From Enoplosus armatus (taxonomy: Eukaryota > Chordata > Actinopteri > Centrarchiformes > Enoplosidae): a stretch of DNA of 64,000 bases. Positions 1 through 64,000 of this stretch are shown piece by piece. The position numbers and the translations under genes are program-made. The DNA is taken from NCBI RefSeq assembly GCF_043641665.1, contig NC_092193.1, positions 4,120,001-4,184,000 of the forward strand. Reading direction: 5' to 3'. Position 1 is the first letter of the stretch; each line of letters opens with the position of its first letter. The notes beneath the pieces are model-generated. The model had not been told where the DNA came from. It saw only the letters and a list, made by a program, of their open reading frames with translations, and searched no databases.

Positions 1-53218
<53,218 letters not shown>

Positions 53219-54802
53219 GATGAAGCGGCGGGAGGCTGCAGAGAAACCCGGCGGCTGCTGGAGGAGAGAGACGGCCAACCTCTCCTCTCCAGCTCCAAGA
53301 GAGATCTCCTCAAACCCGACCGAAGCGAGAGAGAGGAGGGAGAGAGGAGGGAGAGAGAGGGAGGTGGTTTTACTACGCGGTCACAGCTCCAACTTCAGTG
53401 CGCCTCCTCCTCTTCCGAAAGCCGCTCTCAGTCCCTGTGTTTAATAAATGATGTTTCCAAGACCCTCTGCGATGCCAAACTGCGTCCTACAGTTTTCCAT
53501 CTTCCACTGCGTGTGCTGCTGATAGATACAGACCGATTGATCACCATTTACCGAGCCAATAGGGCAATAAATCCCACCAGGAGGGCTGCCGGTCACAGCG
53601 TTCACGCATACACATCAGCACGCATGAACACACAATAACCGCAAATTAAATGCTTTGTAGTAATCATTCTGTGCATTTTATTTCCCTACACAGATAGCCG
53701 AACTGCTCGAAAATATTTGCTTTAGCCTAATTTTTGGCTAAAGTTTACCCAGCAGGGAAAAAAGATGTGATTATACAAGTTTTTCATAAATTCATCACTA
53801 AGTTTGAACGTTGTTCCTAAATTCTTAGTAGGCTAACTACAAGCTAGTTTCAAAATAGCTTAAAAACTCCAGTATACTGCGAAATACAGAGGTAGTGATA
53901 GGCTTAATCAGCTCTGTGTGAACTCATCTGGAAACAACACGGATGTAAGACGTTCACTTGTATGTAAAAGTCCCACATTTTAGCTAACTTCTTTTAGCTA
54001 ATGACTTTAGCAATGTGTAAATCGGTTGCTAGGAAACATCTATCGCCCTGTCCAATCAGGAGCAATCAAGTATGTAAACAGGAAGTCACTGTAGCATCAC
54101 AAGCTAGCATAACTTCCAAAAATGACAGTTTTAGAGGTTCAAAAGATTTAACATAACTACATCCAAAGATATAACATATATCTAGTAGTATTTATACTGT
54201 TTAGAGTGAGTGGAAAACATCCAATTCATGCTAACCTAACTGAAGTTACTTACACGTTAAGTCAAATGTTATTGGTTTAAAGTTTTGTGATTTGAGGTAT
54301 GCTGTATCATGTTTGAGAAAAGTAATTCCAAATTTAAATAAATTAAATTTATATATGTATATATGTATATATATTAGCAAACTAATGTTAATTTCTTTCA
54401 GTTGGTTCAGTTATATACACCACAGTTACACCTGTTAGTTATTAGGTGCAAATATTTAATAACAACTAGTCTTTACATAATAAGTAGTTTATGTGGTGCA
54501 ACCCATTTTAATTTAGCCTGGCGCAACCAGCTCCCGGAGGTCACTGCACCCAGCCAAGAAATGGCTAAGCTAAGCTAACTAGCTATTGGCTGTAGCTTCA
54601 TATACAAACATAAGAGTGTTATTGATCTCCTCATCCAACTCGAAGAAAGAAAGCAAGAAAAAGTGTATTATCCCAAAATGTCAAACTATACCTTTACCAT
54701 GAATATTTACTTACTAAAATGCAGACTACATTATGTGGCATCTTGCTGTTTTACTGGTTCTAGAGTTGTTGAGGACGCCCTCCACTTTAAATCTAAACTA
54801 AA
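53219..54802. promoter_or_regulatory. Divergent intergenic region between cntnap and the small plus-strand gene
   Basis: 1.58 kb between the two start codons. The first 250 bases (53219-53460) are GA-rich and G+C-rich with several CpGs and probably hold the cntnap 5' UTR and promoter. Beyond about 53600 the sequence is AT-rich. A possible acceptor (TTTACTGGTTCTAG, ending near 54763) could join an unseen 5' UTR exon to the plus-strand gene. No TATA box or specific factor site can be claimed. Confidence 0.4.
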
Positions 54803-55202
54803 ATGATGCACTCTCTGAGCAAAATGGCTGCTGTCAGTTATTTCCCCTCTATCCACGACAACACAACAGAAAACAAGACAATGTGGGCTCCTTTTGACCC
54901 TAAAACAAAACAGCTGAACTCTCTGACCATCAGTTCCACTACAGGCTCTTCTGATAAGGACTGCAAAGATGGCACGGATGGAAACAGATCAGCCCCTCAG
55001 CAGGTTACAGCTAAAGCAGCCTGGACGACACTGGGCCGCTTGGCTGCGCCTGATTACCGACCTCTGGACGTCTTCAGCGTGACAGCAGAGGATCCGGGTT
55101 CAGCCTCTTGGAGCGAGGCAGAAGAACTGTGTGAGCTCTCCATCAGGCTGAAAGAAATCGAGTTACGCAACATGATCGGAGAAACTTCTGGCATCCCGGA
55201 GT
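54803..55202 (+). CDS. Small uncharacterised protein, exon 1 (two-exon plus-strand gene)
   Basis: I do not recognise this gene. An ATG at 54803 opens a frame (in-frame TAA at 54794-54796) that runs 133 codons plus one base to a consensus donor (GAGT|GTAAGT); a stop follows just inside the intron. Two further Met codons follow at 54806 and 54824; the last has the better context (AAAATGGCT). Features: polar N-half with WAPFDPKTKQLNSL, an Asp/Ser/Gly-rich linker, then AAWTTLGRLAAPDYRPLDVF and a charged amphipathic stretch SEAEELCELSIRLKEIELRN. No signal peptide or membrane segment. Phase 1 donor joins cleanly to the exon at 55547. Total predicted 163 residues (156 from the third Met). Lies 1.6 kb upstream of cntnap in divergent orientation. 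Confidence 0.65.
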
Positions 55203-55546
55203 GTAAGTAGACAATGATAATAATTACCTGTGCTGCTATTAGACGATGTAATGGTCCACTTTAGAGCCAGGGGGGAGAACAGAGTTGGTTGTTGTGCAAT
55301 TTTCAGTATGGATCATGATCAGTTTAACTATCATTCAGTCATGATCAATACGATTAGAAAGCTTTACGATCTCTTCAGCTCCTTTGAGTCTGCTTCACAG
55401 GAACAATGACATACATACAGGAAGAGAGATTTTGGAGAAAATAACTGATGCTGTTATTCATATATAGTATTTTATTTAATTTTAATCAAGTAGACTAATA
55501 TTTATTCCATTATGTCTGTCCGATGGTCTTTCTCGCTCTCTTTCAG

Positions 55547-55638
55547 ATACATTTCTGAGGAACATCAGGTACTGCAGGATGAAGCAGACGAGGGGAAGGA
55601 CACCAATGGGAAAGACAAAAAGACATTATTTTCAATAG
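55547..55638 (+). CDS. Small uncharacterised protein, exon 2 and stop
   Basis: Acceptor CTCTTTCAG at 55546. With the single base carried from exon 1 the frame reads YTFLRNIRYCRMKQTRGRT, then PMGKTKRHYFQ and TAG at 55636-55638. The C-terminus is strongly basic (eight or more Arg/Lys), opposite in charge to the acidic helix of exon 1. The intron is 344 bp with GT-AG ends. A canonical AATAAA follows 29 bases after the stop, which supports a true 3' end. Function unknown; one could guess nucleic acid or cytoskeletal contact from the basic tail, but nothing proves it. Confidence 0.62.
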
Positions 55639-55666
55639 ACCAAGTTACTTCTTGTTTATTGTAATG

Positions 55667-55672
55667 AATAAA
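55667..55672 (+). terminator. Poly(A) signal AATAAA of the small plus-strand gene
   Basis: Canonical hexamer 29 bases after the TAG stop, followed by TACTTGTTCTTCTTCTGCTT, a T-rich downstream element. Confidence 0.6.
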
Positions 55673-57546
55673 TACTTGTTCTTCTTCTGCTTCGGTGCTT
55701 GATAAAGACCTGGGACTGAACATACAGTATGGAGGTTTTGTAAGCATTTTGGCGACAATGAATTATCTAATGTATTTGAGGTAAGTTCTATTTTTTCCCT
55801 CTATAGTAGATTCATCCGTGTGATTTCCAAAAATTACCACATGATCCCAGATGAGCTCCGTATTCTTCAGCCCAAGAGGTCGACAAATGCATGCAAGTAA
55901 AAGTGTTGATCTTTCTGTTGTAGAAGCTCGAAATGTGTTTCCATCCACCTGTTTTTAAGCACATTTTCAGTTTGAGCATTAAAAAACTTGAGTGGAAACG
56001 CTGGAAATTTGTTAAAAAGTCTTTGGTCTTCCTAAAAAAGTGTTAAGCTTGGCGAGGTGGGAAACAAATGTATTGATAATGGAAACAGACTTCTCATGAC
56101 GTACATGAAGCTTGTGACTTAAACAACACTGAAGCTTCCGCTAAAGAGGCGAAATCACCAGATCTGTGTGGGCCAACGGGGAGGCTGTAACCTTCCTCAA
56201 ATAATACATGAAACAAACATTAACACTATATTTCCATCACAATCTTCATCTGTTTATGTCACAGATTCTCTGAAAATCCTGTTAAATATGCGCTTCATTT
56301 GAATGGAAACTTGGCTACTTGCTTTACAGAAGGCAAAAGTGAGTGTGGCACTGGTTATAATTACAACAGGTGGGTCAAAGCAGCAGCGAATCAATACACA
56401 GCAGGAGTTTCAGACCAATTTGTGTAACACAGAACCGCCTGGGGACGAGGTTATGGTGTCATGTTCAACAGAACCAAAAATTGAATACATTTATGAGAGA
56501 TGCTTTTGGTTGCATTCAGCGGACGGTAAAGAAAAAGCCCAGAAAACAGAGAGGAGAGGGGAGGGTGTGCAGGGAGAGTCAGCAGGGGAGTCTGATAATG
56601 AAAACCTACTGAGAGTATAGACAGCGGGGGAATCAGATGATGAAAAACCTGTTGAGAGCAAACACAGTAGGGGGATCAGATAATACTGAAGCCAGAGTCT
56701 GAGAGAAACAAGGGATCAAGCCGTGCACCAACACACACACTCAACGTGAGCGTCACACACCTCGGTGGCCGGCGGACACACCGCACACAGAGAAACCAGC
56801 TGGCTGTTTAATGCTCAAATCAGACGGGTGAGAGATTTTAAAATTACGTGAACCTGAGATATGCCAAAACACACCGAGAGGAAACAGCAGGCTCCTGGTC
56901 ACAGGAAAGATTTGAAACAAACAGTCAAACACAAGTAGTGATGCACAGAGCGGGAGAGGCAGACAGACAAGAAGAAATAGAAAACAAAAATGCTTCAGAA
57001 GTCAGAAGCAGGAAAAGATGCAATAGAAAAGCCATTTGCTTCATTTAAAAAAAGAAATGTCCTGTTTCGTCTTAGCTGACTGAGTTGTGCTTTTACAGAA
57101 ATGTGTGTAAAATGTGACCAGATTTTACCAAATTGAAGACAAAACTGAACGGGCTGATTGCTTAAAGACTTCTGCAACAGTTTCTTCTTGCGTTCTTCAT
57201 CTGTTCTTGAATGTACTGTAGTGAGCGACGGAGAGCGAGCTGTACCCAGCATGCCGTTCGGCAGTGTAACAGATTAAAGGGGTCCCCTTTTAATGCACTA
57301 CACAGTGTACTTCTACTACTACCAACTCTTAAATGATTTGACTCTCAAAATTACTTTGCCATAATGGCTTAAAAACAGATCCTTTGCCAACATGCAACTG
57401 AATGTGATTAAAGTCATTTAGTGTTAACGTATTTCAAATTTTAAGATAATACAGACACCAAATAATACTCTTTGTCTCCAACTGGTGGTTAAAAAACACC
57501 ACTGTCCCAGCTTTTGTTTTGAAAGTAAAAGGAAGTGTCTGACCCT

Positions 57547-57795
57547 TCACTTCAAAGTTACATTGAACAGGTGACGCTCTGCACTTTGACCATCACGAGC
57601 GTCAGAATCTCCATCGCTGGCTAAAATGTAGTGACACAGTTCCTCTTGCACGCTCAAATCACCCGTTACGTTCACGATTTCATCCTCCCTCATTCTGCTC
57701 TTACAAATCTGTGCCTGTGCTCTCTCGAAGGTTGACTCGCAGACCGAGTGGCGCTCAAATTTATTTTGTGCTCTCTGAAATCTTTTGTCGTCCAT
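57547..57795 (-). other. Unassigned open frame, 82 codons
   Basis: Begins MDDKRFQRAQNKFERHSVCE, is rich in charged residues (EELCHYILASDGDSDARDGQ) and ends in a stop. It lacks the low-complexity look of chance frames here, but has no recognised homology, no clear splice sites and no poly(A) signal. It may be part of an old mobile element or the end of an unseen gene. Confidence 0.25.
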
Positions 57796-59499
57796 ATACT
57801 TCCGTAAAAAAACATGATTTTATTTGATTAAATTCAGCCATTAAGTCTCAAAGAGTCTGTCACTAATAAACCATCTCCCCTCTTCTGTCAAACAGCTCAC
57901 GGTAACACATTACTTCTGCATCACAGCACCATCAATGGAGTGTTTTTATCTTTGCTATGGTGCAGTAACTTCCAGCTAAACAGACGCTGAATGGACTTTT
58001 GAAAAACAGAAAGGAGGGCAGCATGAAAAGAGAGGCTGATCTGTGTGTGAATAAAACTGAAACTGAGTGGCATTATGAGGGTGTGATGTGGATGCTTTTT
58101 AATTATGAATTCATCCTGGTTGCATCTTTAATCTTCAGTTAGAGCATCTCCATTTTGTTTGCTCAGTTAATTTCCACACACTTGATACCGTCTTAAACAG
58201 CAAATTTGGGAACATTTCTTCCATACATAATTGGGGAAAGCTGAATATGCATGTACAAACAAAGTGTGAATATTTGAGAAAAACATTGACGCAGGATTTG
58301 TTAGTAATTCTGTGTGATTCTCTGGATAAATATTGATTAGAAACAGAAGCTTTTCATTTGAGTCCGTTCACTGTGGTGTCCTGTCTGAATAATCACATCT
58401 GTCGACATGTTTGTTATGAAAAATCAAGATAGGAGCTTTCTTTAGCATATAAACAGCACGGAGGGAAGCAGTAGTGTTATCACTGCTTTCATTATTCTCT
58501 ATACATTCACCTAATGATAATTCGGAACAGCAGAGGAAAGCTGCGCACGTTTTTGCATCCAGTTTCATTTTGGATTCGAGGAGTGGTTAGCGACTAAGCT
58601 AACGGCAGTTAGCAAGCAGTTCACTGAAACTCTATTAAATTAAATGATCTACAATCCAGAGAACAACGCCAGGGGACTAAACTACACAGAGGAAACAGAA
58701 AGAAGCTCTGAGAAATATTGTGGTTGAGTAGAGCTAGCATGTACTGGGCTCCCCAGCTTGTTAGTGATCAGCTCGCCAACTACAGCAGTTCAAAACTAGC
58801 CAACGAGCCAACGAAATAATCTTGCTGTGCCACTTTCTGGTGTGACCCGGCCTTTAGTCTAAATTCTCTGACAGAAGGCTGTAAAATCATCTCTCAGTAG
58901 GTACTGTGGGAAGTCAAAGCCACAGTGAGCTGTCAGTAGAACAGTTATTAGTAGATAATGGAGTAAACTGAAGCCTTAAAGGCTCAAAGTGTCTCTGACA
59001 TGATGAGTGAGTTTGCTGCTGAATGATGTGAGTTGTTCCTGAGTCGCTGCCTCGTCCTTCTTTGTGTCCACTCTCGTATTGAAGACCAGATGGAGCGAGC
59101 CGGCGATCGATGCGCTCTGACTCTGCTTTATATTCACAGCAGCAGCTGCAGCCTGTTGGAGGCCTGCTGCCCGACCGGCCGGCCAGTTGGCCGAAACAGA
59201 AAAGACACTCAGAGTTTCTTTGAGAGCGGAGCAGAGATCAAGCTGCTGGGAGCCAGAAGAGAGGGACACACTCTTCTGTGTACTGTACACTGATGGCACT
59301 GCATTGTGGGTAGAAAGGGTTGAAATAAGAGGGTTGCCTTTGGTTTGCTGTGAATCAAAGAACCATTTAAGCCAAACAGCACTGAGTGATGCTGTATCAA
59401 CGGTGTAAAAACCACTCATTTTGAGTGTTTTAATAGCCAATCACAGCTGTTGTCATGTTCCTGCATTTACAGCAACTACTGAATCTGCATGTTGCAAGA

Positions 59500-59560
59500 T
59501 TATGTATGTCTATATTGTATAATTTCCCCCCGGGGATCAATAAAGTATTTCTGATTCTGA
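59500..59560 (+). mobile_element. LINE 3' tail
   Basis: Contains AATTTCCCCCCGGGGATCAA and TAAAGTATTTCTGATTCTGA. A TTTCCCC..GGGATCAATAAAGT end followed by short tandem units is the hallmark of 3' ends of fish L2/CR1/RTE-type LINEs. Only the last 60 bases or so are recognisable; no reverse transcriptase frame is present upstream. Confidence 0.75.
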
Positions 59561-59746
59561 TATACATATACAGTATCTACCTAATCTACATAATATCTTC
59601 ATAGAATACAGTTTATCTTTGTTGAGCTTAGTTCTAATATCTAACTTCCTTGTATGTGTCAATACACTTGGCCAATAAAGTTCATAATATATAAAATAAA
59701 TGGCATTTTCAGACTTTTGCCAACTTGGTCTGAAGATATTCTTCAC

Positions 59747-59862
59747 CTGGAGCACCTGCTGACATGGTGAGCTTGTTGTTTGACTACTAAGCAAAGAATC
59801 ATCCTTGAAATGGCTCACGAGGTTCCCCGGAGATTGCCTCAGATTCATGCTGGTGGCTGAGT
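59747..59862 (-). CDS. Candidate exon of an unidentified minus-strand gene (weak)
   Basis: Frame reads SATSMNLRQSPGNLVSHFKD, then DSLLSSQTTSSPCQQVLQ and a donor CCAG|GTGAAG at 59746-59745. Possible acceptors end at 59863 or 59857, after a CA/TG run. The peptide looks coding in composition, but the phase does not join directly to the candidate exon at 62252-62371, so any link needs an intermediate exon. Confidence 0.25.
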
Positions 59863-60989
59863 CTGACCGTAGTGTGTGTGTGTGTGTGTGTGTCAGTATT
59901 TCATATACATATACCTCCATGTTTATGACCTTCAGAAGCCCTTCAGAAGGGTGATGGTTTTGCCCTTCAGCCTCATCAATATCACATCAAAAGGCAGAGG
60001 AGCAGGCCGGGGGAAGTGAGGGTGTGTGTGTGCCGTACAGTTTAAAAGGCCAATTTCAGTGTAATAATGTGTGTTTGAGTATCCTTGTCCTTGATACTTA
60101 TAGCCGATTTAAAAAACATCCCCGCTGCCTTTTGGTGTCTGATACTAAACTGTGTCACAACCACAACATATATTTGAAAAAACACTTATTAAATCTAATG
60201 TTTCTTAAATAACACAATTTCCATCCTGTTAATCAAAGCCTGTTATTCTGTTCCATAAACATATGAAAGAAAACATATTTGAATATATTTCCATTTTGAT
60301 GCAATTGACACCATTTTAGCCTTCTCTCTGTGGATCTTCAGATTAATTTATGTAACATTTTATTTCGGCAGAGCATCACAGAAAGTTCCCCACTGGGCTT
60401 CAGCGTCCCAGAAACATGTTGTTGGCTGCCAACACACTTTGATAAAATCACATTCTGCTTGTTTCCAGTTTTATGTCTCTTTCTTCACTTATTGTTGTTA
60501 AACTGAGGGACTCTCTTTAAAGTCAGACAGACCTACATTTAGATTTAAACTCTCTGAGACCTCACACACTTCCTGAACTTTTTCTTTTCAGTAATATTGT
60601 GCTATTCTATCTATTATTTTCCCTAAAATGCAACACGGGAAAGAAGCGTCTCAGCTCTGAGACCTCAAATTATTCTCTTTACCAGATAAAAATGGTACAA
60701 AAAAGTCTCTTTTTCTTTGTTTGTTTCAGCAGAATTCAGGCAACAATACAATTCAATAATATTACACATACAACACAGACTAATGTCAGGCTAACATGAC
60801 TACAGGAGTATACAGGACATAGTCAACTCTTACTTACATACCCTCCTAACTCCCACCCTCGACATACATATATACATAAACATGAATACTTAGTTCTGTA
60901 TTCTTCACCTTTTTATGGCTAATAGCATTTCATCAAATCTGGAAACTATCATCCTCTTCTGAACTGGAGCATATTCTGTATCAGCTTGT

Positions 60990-61250
60990 TCCAGCTTTTC
61001 ACTGAAGCGATAAGATGTTTGGGGGTCTTGAGGTAGAGACGAGGAGCAGGCTGGCCAGCTAATTTCTTTCTGTTTGAGACTAGCGGGCTCTAGGCTACAT
61101 TAGCCGCTACAAGCAAAATACATCCAAATTTCCAAAGGAACTGTCAGCAGGTGGAGTTGCATTGTGGGTAATGTAGGCGCCAGGTTTGACAAGAAAGAAG
61201 AATGGAATAAAAAAAGACAATATCTCTGCTGAATCGATTTTGACTGTTTC
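60990..61250 (-). repeat. Dispersed repeat family C, inverted copy
   Basis: On the minus strand: TTTTTTTATTCCATTCTTCT, TTGTCAAACCTGGCGCCTAC, CATTACCCACAATGCAACT, GCTAATGTAGCCTAGAGCC. Aligns with 32800-33080 over most of its length. Ends approximate. Confidence 0.75.
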
Positions 61251-62251
61251 TTTTGGTTTATCGAGAGTCTGACTATGTTACATGAGTGCAGTGCTAAATC
61301 GTTGGTGTACTCTTTTAAGAGGTTTAAAGATGAGCTCTTCAAAGTGACTAAAGAAAATATAAAGATATTATCTTTAATATCTTGTTTGTCCTTTAATAAC
61401 AATAATAAAGCCTTTCAATGAGATATGAGTGTTCAGATGTGAACTGATGTACAGTATGTGTTCATCTCATTATGATGACACATAGAAACAAGATTGTCAG
61501 GCTCAAGAAGAGTCTCAGTTATTGAATGTGGTGACAATGATTTTTTCTTTTATCTGCTTCTCTTTTGGCTTCTAGACAGCGAAAGAGTGTGTAGTGTCTC
61601 ATTAAGTAAAATGCACATTTCAACAAAACAATGCCAGCATTTAGTTGGTGCTAGTGATGTTTAACGATTCAACCCGTGCTAATTTCAGCGCACTGTGTCA
61701 GGAAAACACAAAACTGGAGTTGGACCCCAGAGGGTTCAAACATGGTCGGTACATAAAATGGGTCGCAGGTGTATTAACTTGTGGCAAAAGCAAAAATGAC
61801 TGAATCCGCTGGATTCAGAAAAAGGATTAAAACAACAAAATGCCAGACCTTATTAAAACCACACAGCATAGAAATAACTACACCTTTTAAATTAGACTCA
61901 GTGTCAGTGAACAGCACTCGACGTCCTTCTGACATCAATGCTCTGACAATCGATGATTAATCAAGTCCTTATCTGAAGAGATTACATCTAAAAATATGTT
62001 ATATTAATTAGGGATTGACGGAAAACACCTACCAGCCATGCACTTTAACGACTTATATAATTACCTCTGCTGTCTGGATTTAATGAACTTCTCTAAGAAT
62101 TAATGACTGAAAGTGAAAAAAAGCGCACAAAAGTCTGCTGCTAACTAGATCCAGACCTGTGTTTCTTCTGGCGAGTTTTGTGTGAAAGAAGATTGTTAGA
62201 TAGAGTTAGAGAGCCTCGGGTATGGAGAGTTCTGCGTGGTTTAATCCTTAC

Positions 62252-62371
62252 CTGACAGATGGTGAGAAATGCCTGCAGGCTGCCAGTCAGATGATTAAGA
62301 CCGTAGCAGGTTTCCTCAGAGAGGCGCTTCCTGGCTCTGCTCGGTGGACTTACAGGTGAGCTGCTGTTCAT
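62252..62371 (-). CDS. Candidate coding exon of an unidentified minus-strand gene
   Basis: A 120 nt stretch, phase 0 to phase 0 (40 codons), lies between a pyrimidine tract plus AAGATCAG acceptor (62372) and a consensus donor TGTCAG|GTAAGG (62251-62250). It reads MNSSSPVSPPSRARKRLSEE, then TCYGLNHLTGSLQAFLTICQ: a Ser/Pro/basic region followed by a helical, hydrophobic patch, which looks coding. It contains a second donor-like GTAAGT early on. I cannot identify the gene; partners were not found with certainty. Confidence 0.4.
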
Positions 62372-64000
62372 CTGATCTTACGGAGGAGAGAAATTAGATT
62401 TTAAGCTGACAGGTTCTTGTCTATCTGCATCTGCATTTCTTCATCACTGCTGGAAAAAAACATTGCTTTTTTTGGAGGTCAGTATTGTAAGAATAATGTC
62501 TGTGTATCTATAACCACAGTTCACTTGTCTACTGTCTCATCTTGACACAAGGACAATATAAATGTGTATAAAAGATATCCATCCATTCGTTACCTTTACC
62601 CACTTATCCAATTTAAAAACATATCCGACTACAAAACAAGATTAATGTACATATAAGAACTTCAGCCAGGACTCCCTCTAGTTTCCAACTTTGGCTTGAA
62701 GGAAGTTTAATTAATAAATACACTCTCAGACAGTCACATCCCTGGTGTCCACTCTACAACAGCTGAGCCAATCACAGGGAAGCAGGACAGCAATAACTCA
62801 ACAAATGGAAACACGCTTCTTCTTCAGGACGTCACAGTGTTGTCTGGATGAAGCAGAGCGGCACAACGTGAACACACAACATCACACATCTGCAGCCAGA
62901 GGCAGATGGTGTGAGTTTCTATTTAATTTGTATGATGATTATAGAAATAAATAAAAATAGTTTATGAAGCCGTTTATATGACCACATCAATCCAACGCTA
63001 TTTCAGTTTTAATTCTACCGTATCTCACGTCATAAATGGTTGAAACATATCGTAAAACGTGACACAACAGCGTTTCCACCGCTGTGCCTTTCAAGAACGA
63101 AACAGGAAACAGCACAGGATTGACGAGCGGCTGTAACACGACCTCTGCCACGTAAACAACAAAATACCAAGTTATTGCCGACCCGTCTGATGTGTGTGTG
63201 GGTGTGTGTGGTTACTTTCGAGCAGCCTGCTGTAATTTGCATGTGATTTAATGAGCGTAAACACGGTGGACAGTCGTGTGTAATGGCACCGCACTCTGAC
63301 GCGGCACATCTTAAATCAGAGGCTGCAGATTTGTCAACATGTGATTTAATGAACCGAAGGAGAAGCTTTTCACACAGTATAAAGCAGCTGTGGACAACAG
63401 ATACTATCGATACTATATTGATTATAAATCAACGCAGACTACAGACATTCCTTCTTCAATCACGCTAAAAGTTATTTTTGATGCGGATCTAAAAGTGAAC
63501 AGGGATGTTTGAAAAGTCACTAAATTAAAAACATCAGCTTCTGTCGGTCATTTAAGTAGGAATATATCATATACTGAGGTCATTTCTGCCTTCTGAAAAT
63601 TGTGGCTAAAACCTCAGTCTCCTTGAAGGATGTTATCCCTTCTGCACCACCTTAAAGCCTTTGAGAAATGCACTGAGCCTCCATCCTGCTCATCTTGTTG
63701 GATGGAGGTGAACCTGGCCGGATCTTTGAGCGTGAATAGGTTATCTTATCTGACCTTCCCTCACCTTGTAGCAGCTCCTCCTGGCTGATGCTATAAATAT
63801 GAATGACTGGTTCAATAACAGTTAAAAACAGACTCAAGGTGTTTTATAATCCTGGATTTATGAAACCAGGACAGAGAAGAAGGGAGATCCAAATGGCATT
63901 AAAAGCTCAGTATAACTTTTCTTCTGTTTTATCCTTGCAACACTGATGTTGGACAACTACAGACAGCAGCTTCACTAATCCTATTGGTTTCTCTTTCAGG

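Larger units (their letters stand above)
55673..64000. other. Right flank, mostly non-coding with repeats
   Basis: 8.3 kb after the small gene. Recognised: LINE tail (about 59500-59560), TG run (59873-59893), family C copy (60990-61250), two weak candidate minus-strand exons (59747-59862, 62252-62371) and an unassigned minus frame (57547-57795). Segments 55700-57500, 57800-58950, 60000-60900 and 61300-62200 show nothing I can name. The window ends with TTTCTCTTTCAGG, which resembles a plus-strand splice acceptor. Confidence 0.6.

Noticed and set aside
58976..59440. 154-codon minus-strand frame
   Set aside because: Ala/Ser/Gln-rich part (LQQAAAAAVNIKQSQS) comes from CAG/CTG-like low complexity; no splice sites, homology or poly(A) signal. 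Kept out, though not disproved.

Overview
The window looks like a teleost fish nuclear genome. Evidence: long AT-rich introns with GT-AG splice sites, many CA/TG microsatellites, tRNA-derived SINEs, a LINE 3' tail of the fish L2/CR1/RTE kind, dispersed non-autonomous repeats typical of percomorph fish, and conserved vertebrate exons that match no bacterial or viral pattern. Most open reading frames across the window are chance frames in introns or repeats. LAYOUT: From about 53.2 kb down to the left edge, the minus strand holds the 5' half of a contactin-associated protein-like gene (Caspr / neurexin IV superfamily; CNTNAP3/4/5 clade, nearest CNTNAP4/5). I traced eleven exons with consistent phases: 53134-53218, 32444-32554, 24861-25054, 21002-21149, 17125-17331, 11145-11320, 10872-11018, 8945-9212, 8575-8718, 7152-7323 and 576-682. 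Joined, they give 1759 nt (586 codons plus one base) with no stop: signal peptide, discoidin (F5/8C) domain, two laminin-G domains and an EGF-like domain. The fibrinogen-like region, later LamG domains, transmembrane segment and tail lie off the left edge. Intron 10 carries a cluster of plus-strand tRNA-Leu genes (one intact UAA, one intact CAA) plus at least five decayed copies (3.5-6.9 kb). The other introns hold repeats and microsatellites, described region by region. Upstream of the cntnap start and divergent from it, a small plus-strand gene of unknown function can be assembled from two exons (54803-55202 and 55547-55638) with a poly(A) signal at once downstream; it predicts about 163 residues. 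The right end (55.7-64 kb) is mostly repeats, a LINE tail and two weak candidate minus-strand exons (62252-62371 and near 59747-59862) of an unidentified gene. FUNCTION: Caspr proteins are neuronal or glial type I membrane adhesion proteins that partner with contactins; nothing in the window shows a functional link between this gene, the tRNA cluster and the small divergent gene. No CRISPR array, operon, virus or multi-gene system is visible. The observations most worth a second look are the divergent LamG1 core of the Caspr gene, the decaying tRNA-Leu array with duplicated flanks, and the unrecognised small divergent gene.
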